Made by a program: the position numbers and the translations under genes. The notes under the pieces were generated by a model. That model made no database searches. It saw only the letters and a list, made by a program, of their open reading frames with translations, and was not told the DNA's origin. This document shows, piece after piece, positions 46,152 to 54,122 of a stretch of DNA of 64,000 nucleotides (its first letter is position 1; each line of letters starts with the position of its first letter). Origin of the DNA: Paucisalibacillus globulus (GTDB lineage Bacteria > Bacillota > Bacilli > Bacillales > Amphibacillaceae); NCBI RefSeq assembly GCF_900184735.1, contig NZ_LT855388.1:124001-188000 (forward strand), given 5' to 3'.

Positions 46152-46699
46152 TTATGTTCGTTCTCTATCCCAATGATTGAAATATCTTTTATTAGGAAAA
46201 ATATTACGGTAATGACTATGATATATAAGTAGGGATGATTACTAACCAAGATCGGTAAATTTAACTTTTTGGATATGATGGAAGTCTCGATTAAGTAAGA
46301 TACAAGTAACAGAATCATGAAGGTGAAGAAGAACATTAATTTAATCATCGCATCTGGATTGGACATAGGAATCATTTCTCCAAGCATAGCTCCCATCATC
46401 CCTCCCATGATTCCAGAAACACTTCCTTCAATGACAGTGAAGAGACTAAATGGCAGGCCAGCTAAAAAACCTATTGAGAAGCCGATTAGCATAGAAATAA
46501 CGGTGGATGTAAATAAATCACCGTTTAAATGTAATCCTAGTAGCGTACCGAATAGGAGTCCAGTCATCATACCTAAAGTCATGGATAAGATCATGCCATG
46601 CATGGATTGTACATGCTTTCGATATATTATACTGACGAGAATTACACTAATAACTTGTATCATACATATAGTAAGAAGTAGAAATAAAATGGGTGACAT
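46136..46699 (-). CDS. Integral membrane protein, Gly/Met-rich
   Basis: 187 aa with about five hydrophobic segments and many Gly-x-x-x-Gly patterns (LGMMTGLLFGTLLGLHLNG, then GGMMGAMLGEMI). This indicates tightly packed helices. The ribosome site AAGGAGAG supports the start. I cannot assign a family. The C-terminus ends in the polar Glu-Asn-Glu-His-Asn-His-Asn-Ser-Phe. The 3' end overlaps that of the DD-carboxypeptidase. Confidence 0.65.
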   Translation of the reverse strand: MSPILFLLLTICMIQVISVILVSIIYRKHVQSMHGMILSMTLGMMTGLLFGTLLGLHLNGDLFTSTVISMLIGFSIGFLAGLPFSLFTVIEGSVSGIMGGMMGAMLGEMIPMSNPDAMIKLMFFFTFMILLLVSYLIETSIISKKLNLPILVSNHPYLYIIVITVIFFLIKDISIIGIENEHNHNSF

Positions 46700-46849
46700 A
46701 TAGGGCTCTCCTTCTTCGATTAGTTGTCCATTGTTATTGTATTAATGAACCATGTCAAATATGATATACCCTATGGTGGTATTTTTTTATTTTCATTATT
46801 TTTTGTGTTGGTACTATTAAAAACAAGCCAAACTATGCTATTTTAGTTT

Positions 46850-46869
46850 TATGGAATATTTATTCCATA
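46850..46869. promoter_or_regulatory. Palindrome upstream of ddl
   Basis: TATGGAATA, 2-nt centre, TATTCCATA: perfect 9-bp arms, 73 nt before the ddl start. It could be an operator or part of the promoter region. No regulator is identified. Confidence 0.35.
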
Positions 46870-46941
46870 ACTTATGCAATTGCCAAAAAGAGTTTGTTGA
46901 ACGGTAAGTTTTCTAAGATTGTGATGGAAAGGACGTCTAAC

Positions 46942-48042
46942 GTGAAAAAGACAAAAGTAGGAATAATATTTGGTGGGAAATCTGCAGAACATGAGGTTTC
47001 ACTGCAATCTGCTAAGAACATTGTAGATGCAATTAATAAAGAAAAATATGACGTTGTCTTAATCGGGATTGATAAAGAGGGAAAATGGCACTTAAATGAC
47101 CAATCCTCATACTTATTAGATGCAAATAATCCTAAATTGATAGCTTTGAATAAATCGAATGATAATGTGGCTATTGTACCCGGGACTTCTGAGAATCAAC
47201 TAATTCATGCTGAAGATGCAGTAAGCCTTGAACAGCTTGATGTAGTGTTTCCAATTGTGCATGGAACACTTGGTGAAGATGGAAGTTTGCAAGGAATGTT
47301 AAGGATGGCAAACTTACCGTTCGTAGGCCCTAGTGTATTAGGTTCATCCGTATGTATGGATAAAGATATAGCGAAAAGATTATTAAGTGCAGCGGGAATT
47401 CGAGTTGCAAAAGGAATTACGGTTAAACGACCGAACAAAGATAACCTAAACTTTGAAGAAGTAAGTGGAATGCTCGGAACACCAATGTTCATTAAACCAG
47501 CGAACCAAGGGTCTTCAGTAGGGGTAAGTAAAGTCAAAAATGAAGAAGAATTCAAGGCTGCAATAGAGTCGGCATTCCAATATGATCACAAAGTAGTCAT
47601 TGAAGAAAATATTGTTGGTCGTGAAGTAGAGTGTGCAGTGCTAGGGAATGATAAGCCGATAGCATCAATCCCTGGTGAGATTCTGCCTAACACTGATTTC
47701 TATTCGTATGAGTCAAAATATATCGATGAAAAGGGTGCGGACCTAGCTATTCCAGCAGACCTTACAGAAGAACAAGTAAAGAAGGTTCAAGAGGCTGCTA
47801 TTGAAGCGTTTAAAACATTGGAATGTGAAGGTCTAGCTCGAGTTGACTTTTTCTTAACAGAGAATAATGAGTTATATATAAATGAAGTCAATACACTACC
47901 AGGATTCACAAAAATAAGTATGTATCCAAAGCTATGGGAAATTAGCGGGATTCCTTATTCAGAATTAATTAGTCGTCTAATTGACTTAGCAATTGAAAGA
48001 CATGAAAATGATGCGAAATTAAAAAGTACAGTTTGGGAATAA
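46942..48042 (+). CDS. ddl: D-alanine--D-alanine ligase
   Basis: 366 aa from GTG 46942, chosen for AAAGGA 8 nt upstream. ATP-grasp ligase: N-terminal GIIFGGKSAEHEVSLQSA, then HGTLGEDGSLQGML, central PANQGSSVGVSKV, and C-terminal RVDFFLTENNELYINEVNTLPGFT with the Mg-binding Glu/Asn. It joins two D-alanines for the peptidoglycan stem. The active-site residue usually Tyr or Phe lies in the FYSYESKYID loop and is Tyr, typical of D-Ala-D-Ala rather than D-Ala-D-Lac ligases. Monocistronic, after the palindrome at 46850. Confidence 0.93.
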   Translation: MKKTKVGIIFGGKSAEHEVSLQSAKNIVDAINKEKYDVVLIGIDKEGKWHLNDQSSYLLDANNPKLIALNKSNDNVAIVPGTSENQLIHAEDAVSLEQLDVVFPIVHGTLGEDGSLQGMLRMANLPFVGPSVLGSSVCMDKDIAKRLLSAAGIRVAKGITVKRPNKDNLNFEEVSGMLGTPMFIKPANQGSSVGVSKVKNEEEFKAAIESAFQYDHKVVIEENIVGREVECAVLGNDKPIASIPGEILPNTDFYSYESKYIDEKGADLAIPADLTEEQVKKVQEAAIEAFKTLECEGLARVDFFLTENNELYINEVNTLPGFTKISMYPKLWEISGIPYSELISRLIDLAIERHENDAKLKSTVWE

Positions 48043-48134
48043 CATTATATCAAAGCAAGAACAGACATATGTCACAAAATACAAGTTTTAATTTTTGCAT
48101 GGTAGAAAAAGTTTAGAAAATTTCACAAAAGATG

Positions 48135-48163
48135 TTTACAAACAATCAAATTGTGGATATAAT
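48135..48163 (+). promoter_or_regulatory. Sigma-A promoter of the yrzI-type locus
   Basis: TTTACA (48135-48140), 17-nt spacer, TATAAT (48158-48163). Predicted start about 48170, some 34 nt before the first small ORF. Confidence 0.8.
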
Positions 48164-48203
48164 TACCATGTTAGTTAAAAAATTCTTAAGGAGGTCGAAT
48201 GAA

Positions 48204-48317
48204 ATGAACTTTATTATTAATGGTTTAACACTAACAACTTTAAAAATGAATAATCACACATTCGACCATACTGATATGGATCGCTTAAGATTTTTTAATC
48301 ACTACGGGGAAGTATAA
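48204..48317 (+). CDS. 37-aa peptide, first ORF of the yrzI-type locus
   Basis: 37 codons from ATG 48204 with AAGGAGGT 8 nt upstream; it begins Met-Asn-Phe-Ile-Ile-Asn-Gly and ends Phe-Asn-His-Tyr-Gly-Glu-Val. It is His/Asn-rich with no TM segment. The strong promoter and ribosome site argue that it is translated. In B. subtilis the yrzI transcript also carries tiny ORFs ahead of yrzI, and this one holds the same position, though I cannot show homology. Three hairpins follow it. Confidence 0.6.
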   Translation: MNFIINGLTLTTLKMNNHTFDHTDMDRLRFFNHYGEV

Positions 48318-48337
48318 ACACTTTCCTGAAGTTTAAG

Positions 48338-48378
48338 AAAAACTAACCCTTTCGCTAAACAAGCGAGTACCAGTTTTT
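48338..48378 (+). terminator. Hairpin 1 after the 37-aa ORF
   Basis: Outer arms AAAACT / AGTTTT and inner arms TCGCT / AGCGA, ending in a T run. First of three successive terminator-like hairpins before yrzI. Confidence 0.6.
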
Positions 48379-48400
48379 CAATTAAAATTAAGCATACCTA

Positions 48401-48435
48401 TACCGTAGGGAGAATGGTGTCCCTGCGGTATTTTT
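48401..48435 (+). terminator. Hairpin 2 (terminator, arms 1 and 2 of a possible attenuator)
   Basis: TACCGTAGGGA (48401-48411) pairs with TCCCTGCGGTA (48420-48430), 11 bp with one G-T, followed by five T. The right arm is also perfectly complementary to the left arm of the next hairpin. Confidence 0.85.
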
Positions 48436-48445
48436 GTGCCTTTTT

Positions 48446-48477
48446 TACCGCAGGGGAATCTCTCTGCGGTTTTTTTA
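48446..48477 (+). terminator. Hairpin 3 (terminator, arms 3 and 4 of a possible attenuator)
   Basis: ACCGCAG (48447-48453) pairs with CTGCGGT (48464-48470), followed by a T run. Alternatively TACCGCAGGG (48446-48455) pairs perfectly with CCCTGCGGTA (48421-48430), which would undo both terminators. Only 30 bp separate it from yrzI. Confidence 0.8.
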
Positions 48478-48507
48478 TGTTATGTGGTATTAAAGGAGGT
48501 GATTGGA

Positions 48508-48645
48508 ATGACGTTAAACATTTTATTTTTCACGATAACAATTAGAAAACGTGAGACTACTATGGAGGAAGCACTTCATAATGAACACGTTCAAAGAATC
48601 TATGAAGAAAACAAGAGAAAAGTTGCTTATTTTACAAGTCTATAA
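48508..48645 (+). CDS. yrzI: YrzI-family small protein
   Basis: 45 aa from ATG 48508 with AAAGGAGGTGA upstream. It matches YrzI from Bacillus: a start of MTLNILFFTITI then Lys-Arg, and a C-terminal amphipathic helix with EEALHNEHVQRIYEENKRK. The N-terminal dozen residues are hydrophobic. In B. subtilis the yrzI mRNA is a target of the ribosome-associated endonuclease Rae1 and YrzI is reported to be toxic when over-made. It is followed by another tiny ORF. Confidence 0.85.
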   Translation: MTLNILFFTITIRKRETTMEEALHNEHVQRIYEENKRKVAYFTSL

Positions 48646-48686
48646 GATTTTGTGGTTCTTAATAAATTGGAAAGGTGGGAATATTG

Positions 48687-48746
48687 ATGATTTATTTGAT
48701 TCAAGGACGTAAAGCAGCTTTATGGGTGGAGAAAGACACAACCTAA
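48687..48746 (+). CDS. 19-aa peptide after yrzI
   Basis: ATG 48687 with GGAAAGGTGGG upstream; 19 codons beginning Met-Ile-Tyr-Leu-Ile-Gln-Gly and ending Asp-Thr-Thr. It is too short for homology, but position and ribosome site suggest translation. It resembles the tiny ORFs flanking yrzI in B. subtilis in size only. Confidence 0.45.
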   Translation: MIYLIQGRKAALWVEKDTT

Positions 48747-48800
48747 CCAGTTTCCACTGTTAATAACCGGTGAAATAGGCAGCATTATAAAGGTGGATTT

Positions 48801-48839
48801 CGTACAGTATGCTTTGTTGCTATTTACAGAAACTGTACG
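48801..48839 (+). terminator. Hairpin at the end of the yrzI-type locus
   Basis: Perfect 8-bp arms CGTACAGT (48801-48808) and ACTGTACG (48832-48839) with a 23-nt loop, then GTATGACTTTT. Possible terminator or stable 3' end. Confidence 0.5.
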
Positions 48840-48854
48840 GTATGACTTTTAGTT

Positions 48855-48991
48855 GGGAGCAACATACCCGCTACGGAAATACACTCCGCTTTCCGCGGGC
48901 GGCTGGTGAGCCTCCTCGTGCTATCGCACTGTGGGGTCTCACCGATGCCTATCCTCCCGCAGGAGTCTCCGTGTATTTCCTACGCTAGTAT
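48855..48991 (+). repeat. GC-rich modular palindromic repeat, copy B
   Basis: Shares with copy A the ACCCGCTACGGAAATACAC left end, the GGTGAGCCTCCTCGTGC / GGGGTCTCACCGATGCC inner module and the GGAGTCTCCGTGTATTTCC right end, without the 55-bp extra segment. It faces copy C, 70 bp away, as an inverted pair. The 48.75-49.36 kb gap holds this pair and no gene. Confidence 0.9.
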
Positions 48992-49063
48992 TGAGTGAGT
49001 AAAAAAATAAGCAATAAAAACCAACACAATAATTATTTGCTAATCTAAAGTTAGAAAACTCAA

Positions 49064-49214
49064 ACTAGCGCAGGCAGAATACGGAGACTCCTGCGGGAAA
49101 AGCACGTGTCCGAAGACCCCTAGAGAGGCGAACTTTCCTCGAGGAGGCTGAGGCCGTGCCCGCGGAAAGCGGAGTATTCTGCCGGAGCGGTAGCATCGAG
49201 CTTCACCAAATCTA
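49064..49214 (-). repeat. GC-rich modular palindromic repeat, copy C
   Basis: Reverse orientation. Ends: CTAGCG..GGCAGAATACGGAGACTCC and GCGGAAAGCGGAGTATTCTG then GCCGGAGCGGTAGC. The inner module is the other version, with CGTGTCCGAAGACCCC and CCTCGAGGAGGCTGAGGC, shared with copy D. Confidence 0.9.
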
Positions 49215-49311
49215 AATAATGTTACCGCGCAGTTTCTAATCTACTGTTTGTCAGATAAAACTAACCGAAAAACAACAATCAATTTGAAAGCCAATGTAAA
49301 TGACAATAAAA

Positions 49312-49360
49312 GGGCCAATCAGTATAACCCCGTTCTAACTAGGACGGGGTTATACTGATT
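49312..49360 (-). terminator. Intrinsic terminator of the nitroreductase gene
   Basis: Perfect 17-bp arms AATCAGTATAACCCCGT (49317-49333) and ACGGGGTTATACTGATT (49344-49360). Confidence 0.85.
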
Positions 49361-49361
49361 G

Positions 49362-49925
49362 TTAGCCAACTTGGAAAGTACTAAATTTGTCCCTCACTGC
49401 AATTCGATCTTTCTTCTCGGGTAGTTCATCAAAATATCCCATATGCAAGAAGCCAATAATTCTCTCATCTTCCTTCACATGAAGAATTTCTTCCACTTTT
49501 GGATCATAAATATGTGGGTTTGTTTTCCAAACTACGCCAAGCTCTTGCTCCCAAGCTAGAAGTTGAAAGTTTTGAATCATACAAGCAGTTGCTCCAAAGT
49601 TTTCATCCTGTTTCTTCTGATTGTCACCTTTCTCCATGATGACAACAAGAATGGCACTGGGTTCATTTAAATAGTTTTCACGGTTTTCTTGTCTATCTTC
49701 TGGGTAAGTACTTGCAATCTTCTTAGCAAAGTCCTGCTTTTGGTTTTCACCAACAAATATAAATCTCCAGGGTTGTCTCATTCCGTGAGTCGGAGCCCAG
49801 ATAGCATCTTCTAATAGCTCAGTAATGGTTTCTTCACTAACAATTTTATTGTTATAACCTTTTTTAATGGAACGGCGTTCTCTGATTATTTCAGCTAAAT
49901 CTGCTTTCTTCTTTAGTACTTGCAT
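49362..49925 (-). CDS. Nitroreductase-family protein
   Basis: 187 aa from ATG 49925 with AGAGGTG upstream; the longer frame has no site. FMN-dependent nitroreductase fold: N-terminal RRSIKKGYNN (FMN phosphate contact), APTHGMRQPWRFIFVG, ATACMIQNFQLLAWEQELGVVW and LHMGYFDELPEKKDR. It is close to YdjA/YfhC-type members. The reaction is NAD(P)H-dependent reduction of nitro or quinone compounds; the natural substrate is unknown. It is divergent from the DUF2269 gene. Confidence 0.9.
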   Translation of the reverse strand: MQVLKKKADLAEIIRERRSIKKGYNNKIVSEETITELLEDAIWAPTHGMRQPWRFIFVGENQKQDFAKKIASTYPEDRQENRENYLNEPSAILVVIMEKGDNQKKQDENFGATACMIQNFQLLAWEQELGVVWKTNPHIYDPKVEEILHVKEDERIIGFLHMGYFDELPEKKDRIAVRDKFSTFQVG

Positions 49926-50142
49926 GTCTAACACCTCTTTGTGCTGTTGTAATGTAGTACGTTCGTTTTTGCGACTGATAATCATTTTCAATCAACATAG
50001 TATACGATTTAGCATAGAAAAGCAAATCCATCTGGAAATATTTATTAATAGTGAAAGGATTTTCTTATGTGATGGATATCACGTACAGTTTACAAAAAAA
50101 GGTGTATGATAGAATCAGAAGAATGATATTGGAGGTTCTACT

Positions 50143-50595
50143 ATGTCATTTTATGAGGTTCTAGTCTTTATTCATATTTTTTCAGCTATATTAGGAATGG
50201 GTCCAGGATTTATGATGATCCTTATTGTCCAAAAATCATCTAATTTAACGGAACTAAGACATTCTTATGTTATTCGAAATCGACTTCATATTTTTACAAT
50301 GGTTGGAGGCACCTTGTTATTAATCTCAGGACTTTTAATGGGAGCAATTAACACAAGCCTATTTCAACAAGGATGGTATGTAACTAGTTTAGTGCTGTTC
50401 CTAGTTGCTCTTGCGTTTGGGCCATTATTACTTTCACCGAGATCAAAGCCAATTAAAAAGTTATTAAAAGAAGCACAAGGAGAAGAAATCCCGTCAGAAT
50501 ATGAAGTAATGGCTAAGAAGTTATTTCTTGTGGAAAGAATGGAGAATGTTATCTTTTTAGTTATTATTGCATTAATGATTTTAAAGCCATTTTGA
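50143..50595 (+). CDS. DUF2269-like membrane protein
   Basis: 150 aa with four membrane segments (about 6-28, 50-72, 78-98 and 127-148). An N-terminal HIFSAILGMGPGF stretch contains a His that could be a ligand, as in the DUF2269 family. Function unknown. RBS TTGGAGG. It is followed by a hairpin. Confidence 0.75.
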   Translation: MSFYEVLVFIHIFSAILGMGPGFMMILIVQKSSNLTELRHSYVIRNRLHIFTMVGGTLLLISGLLMGAINTSLFQQGWYVTSLVLFLVALAFGPLLLSPRSKPIKKLLKEAQGEEIPSEYEVMAKKLFLVERMENVIFLVIIALMILKPF

Positions 50596-50628
50596 GAAGA
50601 GCGTACCAAACTTGGTGCGCTCTTCATG
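50596..50628 (+). terminator. Hairpin after the DUF2269-like gene
   Basis: Arms GAAGAGCG (50596-50603) and CGCTCTTC (50618-50625) with inner ACCAA / TTGGT. The T run is poor. Confidence 0.65.
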
Positions 50629-50718
50629 TATTTAAAACAGTTTAAGAATCCAGCAAATACTCCTCTAATCAATATATGGTAAAATAGGACAAACAACTAA
50701 TTTGTAGGAGGAAAAGGG

Positions 50719-51183
50719 ATGAAAGAGTGGACGAAGGATATAGAAATTAATGCACCCATTGATCAGGTGTGGAAGCTATTTGATGGTAACCTTGAAGACA
50801 TGCAAAAAATTATGCCTAATGTAATAGAAAATAACCTTGTAAAAGAAACAGAGGACAAAGTTGGGACGATTTATCGTCAGAAATATCGTGAAGGAAAAAG
50901 AGTTCAAGAATATGATGTAGAAACTCTAGAATATCAGAATGAAGAAGACTATAAGAGAGTAAAAGTTGGATTCAATTTAGCTAATGTATTTGAAATTACA
51001 GCAGCATATCATTTGAAAAAGATTGATGACAATACAACCTATTTCCGTTATACAACAACAAATAATCCTTTGAAGTGGTTTGTTAAAATACTAGTTAAAT
51101 TAGCAGGTAGTGACAAAGTGGTGGTGCAATTTGTGGAACGTGTGAAAGAGGTATCGGAAAGAGAAGCAGCAGTGAAAGAGTAA
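50719..51183 (+). CDS. SRPBCC-family protein
   Basis: 154 aa. START/Bet v1-like fold: Trp-Thr-Lys-Asp-Ile-Glu-Ile-Asn-Ala-Pro start, IDQVWKLF helix, a beta sheet with YDVETLEY, and a long C-terminal helix. Such proteins bind hydrophobic ligands or polyketides in the cytoplasm. The ligand is not predictable. It starts after TAGGAGG and lies 18 bp before the histidine-phosphatase gene, likely one transcript. Confidence 0.85.
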   Translation: MKEWTKDIEINAPIDQVWKLFDGNLEDMQKIMPNVIENNLVKETEDKVGTIYRQKYREGKRVQEYDVETLEYQNEEDYKRVKVGFNLANVFEITAAYHLKKIDDNTTYFRYTTTNNPLKWFVKILVKLAGSDKVVVQFVERVKEVSEREAAVKE

Positions 51184-51201
51184 TTATTTGGAGGTCTATA
51201 A

Positions 51202-51738
51202 ATGGGCAAAAGTATATACCTTGTCAGGCATTGTAAAGCGGAAGGTCAATCTAAGGAAGCCAAGCTTACAGAAGAGGGTATGAATCAGGCACAAGTATTA
51301 GTAGATTTCTTCTCAGAGTTTACAATAGACCGGATCATTACTAGTCCATTCACAAGAGCTATCGAATCAACTTTACCGCTTTCTAAAGCAAGAAATATCC
51401 CCATAGAAACGGATAACCGTTTGTCAGAGCGAATCTTGAGCACGGAAAATCTAGTAGATTGGCAGGAGAAGCTAGCGAAGAGTTTTGATGATTTAGATAT
51501 TTTTTATCACGGTGGAGAATCTAGTAGGACAGCAATGAACCGTGGGATGGAAGTCGTGGATGAACTCATTAATGAAAAAGAAGAGAATATTCTTATTACG
51601 ACTCACGGAAATCTAATGTCCTTATTAATAAAAGAATTTCAACCTGGTTTTGGTTTTAACGATTGGAAAAAGTTAAGTAATCCAGATGTATATCTTTTAG
51701 AACCGGAGACGTCATCTGTTAAAAGACTATGGAAATAA
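51202..51738 (+). CDS. Histidine phosphatase-family protein
   Basis: 178 aa. The phosphoglycerate-mutase-like signature LVRHCKAEGQS (catalytic His about residue 10) is followed by TSPFTRAIESTLPLS and the second His in ILITTHGNLMSLL. It acts on small phosphorylated metabolites or phosphoproteins, and the substrate is unknown. RBS TTGGAGG. It is the second gene of the pair and is terminated by a hairpin shared with the convergent VanY-like gene. Confidence 0.9.
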   Translation: MGKSIYLVRHCKAEGQSKEAKLTEEGMNQAQVLVDFFSEFTIDRIITSPFTRAIESTLPLSKARNIPIETDNRLSERILSTENLVDWQEKLAKSFDDLDIFYHGGESSRTAMNRGMEVVDELINEKEENILITTHGNLMSLLIKEFQPGFGFNDWKKLSNPDVYLLEPETSSVKRLWK

Positions 51739-51743
51739 ATTTA

Positions 51744-51790
51744 AGGATATCTCGTACAAAAGGGCGTGTTCCTTAACGAGATATCCTATA
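51744..51790. terminator. Shared terminator of convergent genes
   Basis: Perfect 12-bp arms AGGATATCTCGT (51744-51755) and ACGAGATATCCT (51776-51787), 20-nt loop. Confidence 0.75.
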
Positions 51791-51792
51791 TT

Positions 51793-52860
51793 CTAAATTT
51801 CTAATAGTTCTTCTAAATATTCTTCTAATGTGATGCCACGTTCCATGATTTCTTTTGCAGCCTTAACTCCTACATAACGCAGGTGCCATGGCTCATATTG
51901 ATAACCGGTAATTGCTTCCTTTCCTTTTGGATAACGGATAATAAAGCCATACTCCGCAGCATGTTCCTCCAGCCAGATTCCTTCTTCCGTTTCACCAAAT
52001 TCTACGACTAATGCATAATTTACATGTGGACTGGTTACATCCATAGTTAATCCAGATTGGTGTTCACTCTCCCCAGGTCTTGCACTAAAGGTATTTGCTT
52101 CCTCTTCTCCATGATTACTAACATAAGATGCAAATAGAACATCTTGTCTTTCATATGAACGATAACCAGATTGCGCAAATAAGTCGAGACTTTCTAAATC
52201 TGCATCTGCAAACATTTTTTCTAAAGCTTCGGCTGCAATTTTACGCATTTGCCTCTTAGGTAATTCTTCGACAAATGGAAAGCGCACTTCAGGGTATACT
52301 AGATCACTTGGGACATAATCTTTTGGTAATGCATGTTGTTTATTTACTAATGAAAGTACTTCATACGGATTAGCAATGACAACTGTATCCTCATCTAGAT
52401 TTTCTTCCTCTATTAATGGCAATCCCTCACCAGGTGTAATAGTTTTTTCTTTCTCTAGAAGTTCTTCCAATGCAGTTCTTGTTGGTTCATCATAAATTCC
52501 GGTTATGAAAAGCTTCTCTGTTTGGATTTGAAAGTCGGTAATTGCCCACACCGTTTCAGAGTCATAAACATTAGAAGGACTAATCTCGTAACCTAGTTTT
52601 ATTAATGCCTTTTGTAATAGTAGTATTTCTTCACCTTGGTCGCCCTTTTGTAGCTCTTGGGATGGTAGAACTAACTCCTCTTCTTCCACTACAGAATCTT
52701 CCTCAGGTTCTTCATCATCTTGCTCTTTTGCTGACTCATTATCAGTAATTGTATTAGGTGGATTATTATCTACACTAACGTCGGTATTTTGACTACAAGC
52801 AGCTAATAACACGATAAAGCTGCTAATTAACAATATAGTAAGAACATTTCTATTCAACAT
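51793..52860 (-). CDS. VanY-type D,D-carboxypeptidase lipoprotein with peptidoglycan-binding domain
   Basis: 355 aa from ATG 52860, with GGGAGAG upstream. Signal peptide with lipobox LLAAC; acidic linker (about 30-75); peptidoglycan-binding domain (about 78-140, with LQKGDQGEEILLLQKALIKLG); then M15 peptidase (about 190-350). Zinc and catalytic residues are visible in SARPGESEHQSGLTMDV (His and Asp) and EPWHLRYVG. It cleaves the terminal D-Ala outside the membrane. It lies near the beta-lactamase-fold hydrolase gene but is divergent from it. Another envelope enzyme in this region. Confidence 0.9.
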   Translation of the reverse strand: MLNRNVLTILLISSFIVLLAACSQNTDVSVDNNPPNTITDNESAKEQDDEEPEEDSVVEEEELVLPSQELQKGDQGEEILLLQKALIKLGYEISPSNVYDSETVWAITDFQIQTEKLFITGIYDEPTRTALEELLEKEKTITPGEGLPLIEEENLDEDTVVIANPYEVLSLVNKQHALPKDYVPSDLVYPEVRFPFVEELPKRQMRKIAAEALEKMFADADLESLDLFAQSGYRSYERQDVLFASYVSNHGEEEANTFSARPGESEHQSGLTMDVTSPHVNYALVVEFGETEEGIWLEEHAAEYGFIIRYPKGKEAITGYQYEPWHLRYVGVKAAKEIMERGITLEEYLEELLEI

Positions 52861-53039
52861 AGAGGTTTCTCTCCCTTTTGGAACCATAAATATCATAACT
52901 ATTATACTACTTCGTGCTCGTTATAAGGTTAAAATTTGTAAAAAGACTATTTTGGCAAAGGTGGATATTATTGGGAAAATAATTTAAAATGTAGGAGCAG
53001 GGATTATTAATTGTGCTTTTTCTGAAGGGGAGAAGCAGA

Positions 53040-54056
53040 ATGAACAATTTATTAGATAGTAAAGTAGAAGAAATCGTTAAAGAAGTAGGATTCTCAGGGG
53101 TAATACAGGTGTACCGTAATGGTGGATTATTGCATGAATCTGCTCATGGTTATTCTAATCGTTCAGATCAATTAAAAAACACATTGAATACACGATTTGG
53201 AATTGCATCAGGTTGTAAGATATTCACTGCGGTTGGTATTGGTAAATTAGTAGACGAGGGGAAAATATCCTTCCAAACTAGATTGAAAGATTGCTTGGAT
53301 ATAGACTTTCCTTATTTCTCGAGGAGTGTCACGATCCATCATTTACTGACACATACTTCTGGTATACCGGATTACTTTGATGAGTCTGTTATGGAAGATT
53401 TTGCTGAGCTTTGGTTAGAACGGCCAATGTACTTAATGCAAAATCTGAAAGACTTTTTGCCAATGTTTCAAAATCGGGAAATGCTTTACCAACCAGGTGA
53501 ACGGTTCCACTACAATAATGCAGCTTTTATTGTATTAGGACTAATCATTGAACAAGTATCTGGAATGAGCTTTACTGATTTTATAGAAACAAATGTTTTC
53601 TCAAAAGCTGAAATGAACGATTCAGGCTACTTCTCTTTAGATCAATTACCTCGTGATACTGCAATTGGTTATATTGATGATGAAGAGAATGGAACTTGGA
53701 AAAGCAATATCTACTCCATTCCGATAAAAGGTGGAGCTGATGGTGGTGCGTTTATTACAGCGAGCGATATGATGAAGTTCTGGGATGCATTATTTGGTAA
53801 TAAACTTTTATCCAAAGAAACAACGGACAAGCTTCTAACACCATATGCTGAAAGTGATGAAGACGAGTACTATGGCTATGGAATTTGGATTGATATGCAG
53901 AACGGAAAAATAACCAAACAACATGTAATGGGATATGATCCTGGTGTTAGTTTTCACGCTGCTGTATATCCAGATGGTCATCGGGTGGTAATTACTTCAA
54001 ATAAGAGTAGTGGTGCCTATGCTATCATGCTAGCTATAGAAGAAGTCATCTCTTAA
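53040..54056 (+). CDS. Serine hydrolase of the beta-lactamase / class C PBP family
   Basis: 338 aa from ATG 53040 (GAAGGGGAG upstream). Motifs: S-x-x-K in GIASGCKIFTAVG (about 59-62), HLLTHTSGIPDYF, Y-N-N in YNNAAFIVLG (about 158-160), and a C-terminal HVMGYDPGVSF replacing the KTG box. There is no signal peptide, so this is probably a cytoplasmic esterase or peptidase-like hydrolase rather than a wall enzyme or resistance beta-lactamase. Monocistronic. Confidence 0.85.
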   Translation: MNNLLDSKVEEIVKEVGFSGVIQVYRNGGLLHESAHGYSNRSDQLKNTLNTRFGIASGCKIFTAVGIGKLVDEGKISFQTRLKDCLDIDFPYFSRSVTIHHLLTHTSGIPDYFDESVMEDFAELWLERPMYLMQNLKDFLPMFQNREMLYQPGERFHYNNAAFIVLGLIIEQVSGMSFTDFIETNVFSKAEMNDSGYFSLDQLPRDTAIGYIDDEENGTWKSNIYSIPIKGGADGGAFITASDMMKFWDALFGNKLLSKETTDKLLTPYAESDEDEYYGYGIWIDMQNGKITKQHVMGYDPGVSFHAAVYPDGHRVVITSNKSSGAYAIMLAIEEVIS

Positions 54057-54122
54057 AAATTTGCACATATCCCACCTCTTTTACATATCTTTAAAGAAGA
54101 TATACGTAGAGGAGTGGGGGAA

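Noticed and set aside
46942-48042. D-Ala-D-Lac ligase (vancomycin-type resistance)
   Set aside because: The specificity loop has Tyr, and there are no vanH/vanX partners. The nearby VanY-type gene is a common wall enzyme.
48809-48900. Further small ORF after the 19-aa peptide
   Set aside because: It runs into the GC-rich repeat and overlaps the closing hairpin, and the protein sequence is not credible.
53040-54056. Antibiotic-resistance beta-lactamase
   Set aside because: It has no signal peptide and lacks the KTG box. It fits the broad serine-hydrolase class better.
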